64,000 bases of DNA from Podospora comata (lineage: Eukaryota; Ascomycota; Sordariomycetes; Sordariales; Podosporaceae), in contig CP071498.1 of the NCBI GenBank assembly GCA_017354895.1, positions 4,085,645 to 4,149,644 of the forward strand. Direction: 5' to 3'. The translations under genes and the position numbers were made by a program. Shown piece after piece: positions 57,171-64,000 of the stretch. A model generated the notes under the pieces. It saw only the letters and a program-made list of their open reading frames with translations. It was not told the origin of the DNA and did no database searches. How positions within the stretch are numbered: position 1 is the first letter of the stretch; each line of letters begins with the position of its first letter.

Positions 57171-57181
57171 AGGAGGGGGAG
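57171..57181 (+). other. Polypurine tract before the 3' LTR
   Basis: AGGAGGGGGAG, five bases upstream of the 3' LTR start; expected primer site for plus-strand DNA synthesis. A hairpin GGCCGAC...GTCGGCC-like sequence precedes it. Confidence 0.55.
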
Positions 57182-57186
57182 CGTCG

Positions 57187-57584
57187 TATTACGGCTTAAT
57201 ACTTAGTAAGGCGTAAGCGTACTACGGACCAATCGTTAGTATAGGAGCCCGGACTAATTAGAACGGGATTATTAAGATCGAGGATCGATCTAAAAGAGTT
57301 AATCTTAAAAGGAATAGTATCGATAGGATCGATAGTCGAGTCTATCGATCTAGAACGGCGCCAGGCTTAGCACCGGGACTATATATACGGAGGAACTAGC
57401 TGGTATAGATAAACAGTTCCGTAGTATACAATTTAAGCTTATAGTTACGGTATTTAGTGATTATATTAAGACAAGCCATTATTATACACTATTTAGCTGT
57501 ACCGAACTAAAATTGTTTAGAAGTGCCTTCAACTAGTGTCCCTTTTAGAGGTTCTAGATAGGGGTTCGTCATAGGTTCGTTACA
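57187..57584 (+). repeat. 3' LTR, shared with a second element copy
   Basis: 398 bp, start RIPed, 3' end carries an 11-bp tandem duplication (GGTTCGTCATA then GGTTCGTTACA). The sequence after it matches the start of the chromovirus internal region, so this LTR also acts as the 5' LTR of the next, truncated copy. Confidence 0.82.
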
Positions 57585-58751
57585 CGTTACATACTTACTT
57601 TAATTCTATTACGGATAAGTTAAAAATAGTTAAACGCTATAGCCGGAAATACTAATACCTAACTTACCGTCGAATAGCTTTTTACTTATATTTAAAAGCT
57701 TAAAAATAAATTACGTATCTTTTACGATTCTCTTACGTAAAAGAATACTATACTTTACTAGGAGATTAGTACCTTATGTAAGGAGGAAGACCGTGCTTAT
57801 TAAGAGATCGGTACTTTACGTAAGGAAGGAAACTGCGCTAGGCTCGAGGTTCCGGATTACTATAGAAAAGCTAAGGGAGAACTAGGAGGATTTTTAATTT
57901 AATTTAAAGTATACTTTCGGTACTACCCTTCTTACTTCCCGGACGAACCGTTTAAAGTAATATATATCGCGTTTAGGCTTAAGCATAAGGTACTTACTTA
58001 ATTCGAATTAATCTTAAGAAACTATTTCGATAATAAATACGATATAAGGGAAAATATAATTAAAAAGTATTTTAAATCGTATAAAAGCTTCGAAGAGAAA
58101 GTTAAAAAGATATTTAAAGAGTACGATAAAAGTAAACGTACTTAGGAACGATTAGCTAACCTTAAGTAAATTAGATTTATTACCGACTATATTACTATAT
58201 TTAAGACAGATATACTTTATAGCGAGATTAATAATAAAGGTTTAATATAGTTATTTTATAATAGGCTTAAGGAAGAAATTAAAGATAAACTATATTAATA
58301 GAAACGGTGTGACGAACCCCTATCCAGAACCTCTGAAAGGGACACTGGTTAAAGGCACTTCTGAATAATCTTGGTTCGGTACAGCTAAATAGTGTACAAC
58401 AATGGTTTGTCTCGATGTAATTACAAGATACCGTGACTTACAAGCTTGAATTGCATACTGCGGAACTGTCTATCCACACCGGCCAGTTTCTCCGTATATA
58501 TAGACTTTAGGACCGTGGACCGTTGACTTACAGACGGTCCTCGGTCTACCTCTGATTGGCCGATACTGGACCGTGGACCGTGAGCCCCGCCGCGGTCCCC
58601 CGTCCCCATCTTATTGGTCCGTTCCGTCTCATGGACCGTGAGCCCCGCTCGATCGCCCGGTCCAGCCCTGATTGGTTCCTCGTGGCCCCACTGTCTCCCG
58701 AAACCGTGACAAACGGCCGAAGACTATCGACGAATATATTATAATAGTAAT
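57585..58751 (+). mobile_element. Truncated second chromovirus copy (leader and gag only)
   Basis: Internal sequence parallel to that after 50602, including gag-like frames, RIPed. It is split by a solo LTR (58308-58711), resumes for about 40 bp in register with copy 1, and ends where another LTR-like block begins at 58752. Confidence 0.75.
58308..58711 (-). repeat. Solo LTR, un-RIPed, with 5-bp target duplication
   Basis: Reverse-orientation LTR from TGTGACGAACCCC to CCGTGACA, 404 bp, flanked on both sides by AACGG. Its R-U5 half resembles the LTRs of the full element, but the U3 half is different and GC-rich. No RIP, so it is younger than its surroundings. Confidence 0.92.
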
Positions 58752-59365
58752 TGTTAGCTGGTATGCCCTGATAGGCCTATAATATAGTACCTATACAGGG
58801 TTGCTGTAGAATACAGCAGTGCGCAAGCGGAAGCGGGAAAATACGACGGCAGTGCCGAAAGAAGAGAAAGGCACTGTAATATAGTGGAGTATAAGGAATA
58901 GGAATTGCCTTTATTACTTTTATTATCCTTATTGCCCTTAAGGGGAGAAAAGAAAACTATTCTACAAGAGAGGAGAGAGGTCTATTTATAGGCCTTCGTA
59001 GGCCTACTGTGGGTCATGTAGGCCCTAAAGGCCCTATACCACTTAGGGTAATTACTGGGCCTTGGTGGGTCTGGTAGAACCTCATAGAAATCCATCAAAC
59101 CTTTTAGTAGCAGGGGTGCCCTGTAGATCACACCATTATAGCAGCTTATTGCGTAAGCTTGTAGCCACTTTGGAAGGTTCTAGCATCCGTTGACTAAGCC
59201 TCAGGCCACAGTAGCCCTGTAAGCCTAGGCAAGGGTCCCTTGTAAAAAATATTCTAGAGGGATCCAAGCCGGGAAATTCCGTTACTGCTTATAGCAGTAC
59301 TGCCCACTATAATACCAATCTGTAGGGCAGTAAATAGGGCACTTAATAGTACCCACATATTAACA
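58752..59365 (+). repeat. Possible LTR of another retrotransposon family
   Basis: Begins TGTTAGCTGG and ends CATATTAACA (inverted TGTTA/TAACA), 614 bp, with a TATA-like TCTATTTATAGG inside. Not related to the gypsy LTRs. No target duplication seen, so boundaries are tentative. Confidence 0.4.
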
Positions 59366-59530
59366 CCCCTTCTGTGGAAGTACTAAGTAACCACGCACTA
59401 AGCCGTAGGCCCTTTATAAGTACTATCAGTTATTCTCCGATGGATCATGGTACAATCCGTTGAAAAGCGCACCCAAAAAAACGCACCACTTTAGAAACAG
59501 GGGGTAGGATCCGTTAAAGAATTCAGATGT

Positions 59531-60432
59531 ACGATCCGATAGGATTTTTTCCGTCAAAATGAAAATTAAAGATATTTTTAGAATTGCCTGAATGAGCTGC
59601 ATAGAATAGTCTAGAGTATATTATCGTACGAGTGGTATAGAAATGTAAATATAAAATATAAAGTTAGGTGTAAAGTTAGGTATAAGTATATTACTAATGT
59701 ACGTAGAGAGGAAAGTAAGGTTACGTAATATAATAGTAAAGAGTATAATCAGATAAGATTTTTCCTATTAAAATTAAAAATAAAGATATCTTTAGAATCG
59801 CCTAAATAAGTTGCAGAGAATAGTCTAGAGTATATTGTTGTACGAGTAGTATAGAAGTATAAATATAAAATATAAAGTTAGGTATATATATATTATTAAT
59901 GTACGTGGATAGTAAAGCGAGGTCGGGTAATGTAATAGTAAAGTGTATAATCCGATGAGATTTTCTTTATTAAAACGAAAAGTAAAAATATTATTAAAAT
60001 AGACTAAACGAGCTATATAGAATAGTATAGAGTGTATCGTCGTACGAGTAGTATAGAAGCGCAAATAATAGATATGAAGTTAGGTATATATATATTACTA
60101 ATGTACGTGGATAGTAAAGCGAGGTAGGGTAATCCGATATTAAAGTTTATAATCCGATAAGAATTCTTTTATTAAAACGAAAAGTAAAAATATTATTGGA
60201 ATAAACTAAACGAGCTATATAAAATAATATAGAGTATATCGTTGTACAAGTAGTGTGGAAGTGTAAATAATAGATATAAAGTTGCGTATATGTGTGTTAC
60301 TAATGCACGTGGAGAGTAAAGTAAAGTTGCGTAATGCAATAGTAAAGTGTATAATCCGATAAGAAGTTTTCTATTAAAACTAAAAGTAGAGTTATTATTA
60401 AAATAGCTTCAACGAGCTATATAAAATAAAAT
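59531..60432. repeat. Tandem array of ~202-214-bp units
   Basis: The box (T)CCGAT marks each unit at about 59535, 59749 (as TCAGAT), 59951, 60153 and 60355. That gives four units of 214, 202, 202 and 202 bp and a partial fifth. Each contains AATAAGTTGC/AACGAGCTAT-type and ATGTACGTGGA blocks. Satellite-like and AT-rich. Confidence 0.88.
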
Positions 60433-61600
60433 ACCTTATATTATAAAATGAAATTAATTTCTTTATATTATATATTTTATAATTTTCTAAAATAATTCCT
60501 AAATAATATTGTTTTAAAATACCTTTAATAAATTATTTAATAATATATAAATTATAGTGTACTATTCTTATAAATTAATAATATTTTTTATTTAACACTT
60601 TTCTTTTAATAATTTAAATAAAATATATAGATTTAAATATATTTTGATATTCTATCATAAATTAATTTTATTTCTATTCTATATTAAAAAAAATATTAGT
60701 TTAATATATAAATACAAACCTAAATAAAAAAATAAAAAAATAGGGCTTTAAATACGTTAGAGGTAAGAAATATTTAACGTTTTATTTTAAACAAAGTACT
60801 AATTTTATAATATTTCCTCTTTTATACTTTATATATATATAAATAATTCTCGCCCTCTAAATAAATTAGTTTACTATTTATTATATAGCCTATAACCCTA
60901 TAGTATTTTTTTTTAATCTTTTAGTAAATAAAGCCTATAAACGAACTATTATTATTTAAGTAAAGTTCTTTAAACATTTGTTAATAAAGAATCTATATTA
61001 TTATTATTACTTTTATATATTTTACTACTATTTTAATTTTAAAGCCAATAATATAAATTTTCTATATTATATATTAATTTTATTAAAACTAATATTAAAA
61101 TTCTATTATATAGGTAATATTATAAATTAAAGAAAAATAAAAATAAAAATAAAAATTAATTAACTTTTATTATTGTACGACTTATTTAATCGTTAGAATT
61201 ACTAATAACTATAGGGTCCTGGCTCGCCCCCGCGCCTTTTTTATTTCTATTACTCTCTTCCTTAACTTTAATACCGCTTTAATTAGCGGTATTAAAGCTA
61301 TATCTATTCCTATAATCCCTCCACTTGCAGTTACTATAGGTACTACCCTAATATTTATCCGTCGTACGATAATCCTTAAACGGCCCTCTATTAGGTTTAT
61401 TAATATAAATAGTATAGAGAGAAGCAATTACTAAACTATAGCTTTAAATTAAAACTATATTTAAGTAGCTCGGACGCGCTAGTACCTTAGCCCCCTTTAC
61501 TTTACTAAGGATATATTTAATATCGGCCGATAGTAGAGCCGAGATTACTTACTATATTTCCTATATATTTATTAGTTTAAATATTATCGTACGGGAAAAA
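60433..61600. other. Very AT-rich DNA with a degraded coding remnant
   Basis: 60433-61180 is almost pure A/T. A 72-codon minus frame at 61209-61427 (VRVVPIVTASGGIIGIDIAL-like, ending KKARGRARTL) is probably the remnant of some repeat's coding region; not recognised. Confidence 0.5.
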
Positions 61601-61650
61601 TAACGTATATTATAAGCGAATGACCCATATAAGCGAGTGACCTACTTCCT
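61601..61650 (+). repeat. Left terminal inverted repeat
   Basis: Begins TAACGTATATTATAAGCGA; pairs with the right end in inverse orientation. Confidence 0.88.
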
Positions 61651-61700
61651 TCGTGACATGACACCTTTGCACTTAATAACAATTTCCTTAACTATCCAAG

Positions 61701-63380
61701 ATGCCTTCTAATTTAAATGAAGCCCACATAATTTTAGCCCTCTAAGCGCTTTAAAACGATAAGAATTTAAGCGAACGAGCCGCAGCTAAGATCTATAGAG
61801 TCGATCGTAAGACTCTAGGGCGTCGGCGCGCTGGCCGGCCTGCACGACGCGATACTACACCTAAATCGAAAAAGCTTACTTAATCTAAAGAGGATGCTAT
61901 TATTTAATACGTTACTAAGCTATATGCGCGAGCTTTTCCACTAAGATTACGTGGTGTGGAAAATATAGTTAACTAACTACTACGCGTACGCAACACGTAC
62001 CCTATTAGTAAGCTCTAGGTATATAACTTCGTTAAACGCTAGCTATAGCTCCGTACGCGTTTTACGCGTAAATACGACTACTAGAGGGCTAAATGCGAGG
62101 ATTTAAAGGTTATTACCGAGTAGTTTATATTCGTACGGAATACTAAGGCTAAATATAGTATTATAAATAACGATATTTATAACTTTAACGAAATTAGGTT
62201 TATAATAAATATTATTTTCGCGGGTATAATAATTATAACTTCGGACGGCTTTAGTAAGGCAAAACTAGCCTAGCTTAATAACCGTAAATAAGTAACGGTA
62301 ATTTAAAGAGTTAATACCCTCGGCTAGGCTATCCCTCCCTTTATTATTTTAACCGCGTAATACTACTTCGCTAATTAATATACTAAATATAATTTACTAT
62401 TTACTTAGCGTATTATAATTATTAATAATAGTTAGACTATTAATCCGGTAGGCCTAGATTAAATTAAGTACTTCGATTATTATATAGCGTCCCGTATAAA
62501 AAGTAAATACCGGTTATTAATCCTCGATAATTACGAAAGCTATTACTCGACCGAATTCGAGCGCTATTATTAATGAAATAATATTATTACGCTTTATATA
62601 CCTTTATACTCCTCCTACCTCCTTTAGCTACTTAATATTAATTACTTTAGGCTACTAAAATAGGCGTATAGTTGCTAGATCGAGGATTTAATATATATAT
62701 ATATTAACTATATAAGTAAGCTCGAGTTCCTCTATATTTTCCGCGAGGCTTTCTTCGCTTTTATAATAGAGAAGAATATATAGGGTGGCTTTGCGGGTAC
62801 TAGCCTTATACCGTATAATCTAAAGAAGGTACTTTCTAAATTAAATATAAAGCTTTATACGCTAATACCTTTAAACTTACGGCCCGGTATTATATAACCT
62901 TAGGTCTCCTAGATACTATATAACCCTCGAGAAACTAATTTATAATTAACGTTTATTAAAACTCGTATTACTAACTATTAAAATAGCTCCCTAACTTTAA
63001 TACTAACTACGGTAGACTAGTTTACTAAGGGTATAACGGCTATAATATACTAGGTGGCTCTCCTTCATGCAGAGGTCTCTACGCTCCGTAAGGCCAATAA
63101 GGTACTAAGTAAGCGCCGGAGAGCCAAAAAAACACGTGTGAGGCTTGGAGAGTCACTTACTATATAAGAGGCACAGGATCTACTGGACCAGAAGGCCGTG
63201 GGTGGGGAGGTAGTGGAAGAAATACAGCCGGATAGCGGTAGTGCAGGGGGGGCTCGTACGAAGGTTCGGTACTGTAGTGTATGCGGTAAGCCTGGCCATA
63301 ATGCGCGCACTTGCCAGGAGGCTGCAGAAGCATCTGATTCAGCTATTTCTAATATAATTATAGTTAATTCCTTGTATTGA
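61701..63380 (+). pseudogene. Pogo/Fot1 transposase, RIP-inactivated
   Basis: The DDE-type enzyme that cuts and pastes the element. The frame from the ATG at 61701 to the stop at 63380 (560 codons, a normal Fot1 length) has no indel. Many stops are TAA/TAG at positions where Gln or Trp is expected. The N-terminal helix-turn-helix is readable (SERAAAKIYRVDRKTLGRR), followed by a CENP-B-like second DNA-binding part. The catalytic region retains LLILDNYESYY (second Asp block); the first block reads FNEIRF, consistent with D-to-N change. The last ~110 codons are intact and end with a CCHC knuckle, CSVCGKPGHNARTC. Non-functional as it stands. Confidence 0.88.
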
Positions 63381-63416
63381 TGTGGTGTAATTGAGGATGG
63401 TTTGTCAGGGTGTGGT

Positions 63417-63466
63417 GGGAGGTGGGTCACTCGCTTATATGGGTCACTCGCTTATAATATACGTTA
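63417..63466 (-). repeat. Right terminal inverted repeat
   Basis: Reverse complement begins TAACGTATATTATAAGCGA, as on the left; the inner end reads GACCCACCTCCC. Confidence 0.88.
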
Positions 63467-63961
63467 GATATTAATATTAATATAGAAGTTATTTATTAGC
63501 TTCCCAATATAAAGCTAATTAGTATCCATAACCTCGTACGAACTATGGGTAATAAGTATAAAAGCTATTTTAAATATTTATTTAAAAGTCGATTAGTTTA
63601 TACGATTAAAAGTTTACTAAAAAAGGATTTTTAATTAGAATTAAACCTATAACTCTCGAAACTTAAAGATCATACGTACCGCTTCGTTATTATACCTAAA
63701 AGTCTTATTACTTTTTAGGCAATAATACTTATAAACGTTAGCTTTATAAACCCCGTTAAATTATTATATAATCTTTTATTTTTATGATATAATATATATA
63801 TTATTTTAATATGCGATAGTACATTAGGGAACTAAATATCGATATCTTTAGATTAAACCTTACCGTACGAGACCTAGATGCCTTAATCAGAATAAGAAGG
63901 CTCTGTTATATAGCTAGCCTATCGAGGGCTTTAGAAGAAGGGCCTACTTTTAAAGAAGGGT
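63467..63961. other. Degenerate subtelomeric DNA, possible tRNA-derived remnant
   Basis: AT-rich and RIP-like. At about 63630-63700 on the minus strand a T-arm-like segment (ATAGG-TTTAATT-CTAAT) and A/B-box-like spacing suggest a decayed tRNA or SINE. The last ~150 bp before the telomere are less biased. No gene seen. Confidence 0.4.
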
Positions 63962-64000
63962 TTAGGGTTAGGGTTAGGGTTAGGGGTTAGGGTTAGGGTT
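63962..64000 (+). repeat. Telomere, (TTAGGG)n
   Basis: Six to seven tandem TTAGGG units reading outward on the + strand, one of them TTAGGGG. This marks the chromosome end, truncated by the window. Confidence 0.97.

Larger units (their letters stand above)
50215..57584 (+). mobile_element. Full-length RIP-inactivated Ty3/gypsy chromovirus
   Basis: LTR retrotransposon with 5' LTR 50215-50601 (TGTCACGG...TTCGTCACA) and 3' LTR 57187-57584 (start mutated to TATTACGG by G-to-A and C-to-T). The internal region is 6.6 kb with gag, then protease, reverse transcriptase, RNase H, integrase and a chromodomain in the order of the gypsy/chromovirus group. The coding parts are recognisable only through many stops. 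CpA and TpG are almost absent while CpG survives, which is the RIP signature. A polypurine tract precedes the 3' LTR. The element is certainly inactive. Confidence 0.9.
61601..63466 (+). mobile_element. Fot1/pogo-type DNA transposon
   Basis: 1866 bp between inverted ends of about 50 bp (61601-61650 and 63417-63466, three mismatches, all transitions). It is bordered by TA, as expected for this Tc1/mariner-related group. Each end carries two spaced copies of ATAAGCGA(A/G)TGACC. Encodes one transposase frame, see next entry. The core is RIPed and the ends are not. Confidence 0.88.

Overview
The window is the right-hand end of a chromosome of a filamentous ascomycete. The + strand runs out into a (TTAGGG)n telomere at 63962-64000. 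Introns are about 50-75 nt with GTRNGN...AG borders. The repeats carry the mutation pattern of repeat-induced point mutation (RIP): TpA excess, near absence of CpA and TpG, CpG retained. The gene families (Zn2Cys6 factor, LsdA-like ferritin-fold protein, CBM18 lectin, cutinase, fungal phospholipase A2, bilirubin-oxidase-type multicopper oxidase) fit Pezizomycotina. A sordariomycete is my best guess; that is inference, not something the sequence proves.

Layout. (1) 0.8-49.5 kb is ordinary-composition DNA with 19 protein-coding loci, widely spaced, plus two intact tRNA genes (Val-AAC, Arg-UCG). In order: aquaporin, Zn2Cys6 regulator, GNAT acetyltransferase, medium-chain oxidoreductase, small secreted cationic protein, FAD monooxygenase, triple-CBM18 secreted protein, Arg/Ser-rich hypothetical, LsdA-like protein, 182-aa unknown, MFS transporter, formyltetrahydrofolate deformylase, serine carboxypeptidase, FMO pseudogene, P450, secreted unknown, cutinase, TPR protein, phospholipase A2, multicopper oxidase, and a large secreted protein with an in-frame stop. 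The distal part (28-49.5 kb) is rich in secreted enzymes and contains three loci with visible coding damage, as expected of accessory subtelomeric DNA. (2) At 49.83 kb a tRNA gene is cut through by an LTR and the composition changes abruptly. From there to 58.75 kb there is a nest of Ty3/gypsy chromovirus copies: a truncated LTR, a full-length heavily RIPed element, a second gag fragment sharing its LTR, and a younger un-RIPed solo LTR with a perfect 5-bp target duplication. (3) 58.75-61.6 kb holds a second LTR-like block, a satellite-like tandem array of about 202 bp, and very AT-rich DNA. (4) 61601-63466 is a Fot1/pogo-type DNA transposon with about 50-bp inverted ends and a transposase reading frame without indels but full of RIP-type stops. 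About 500 bp of degenerate DNA follow, then the telomere.

The genes do not form one obvious pathway. A loose theme in 28-45 kb is secreted degradation or oxidation (carboxypeptidase, cutinase, phospholipase A2, multicopper oxidase), with a P450 and a dead FMO tail to tail. The least explained items are the secreted precursor at 12005-12652 with a lysine-rich helical C-terminal region, the tRNA-like pair inside the chromovirus, the sharp RIP edge inside the pogo element, and a 22-nt GT...AG insertion at a conserved motif of the carboxypeptidase.
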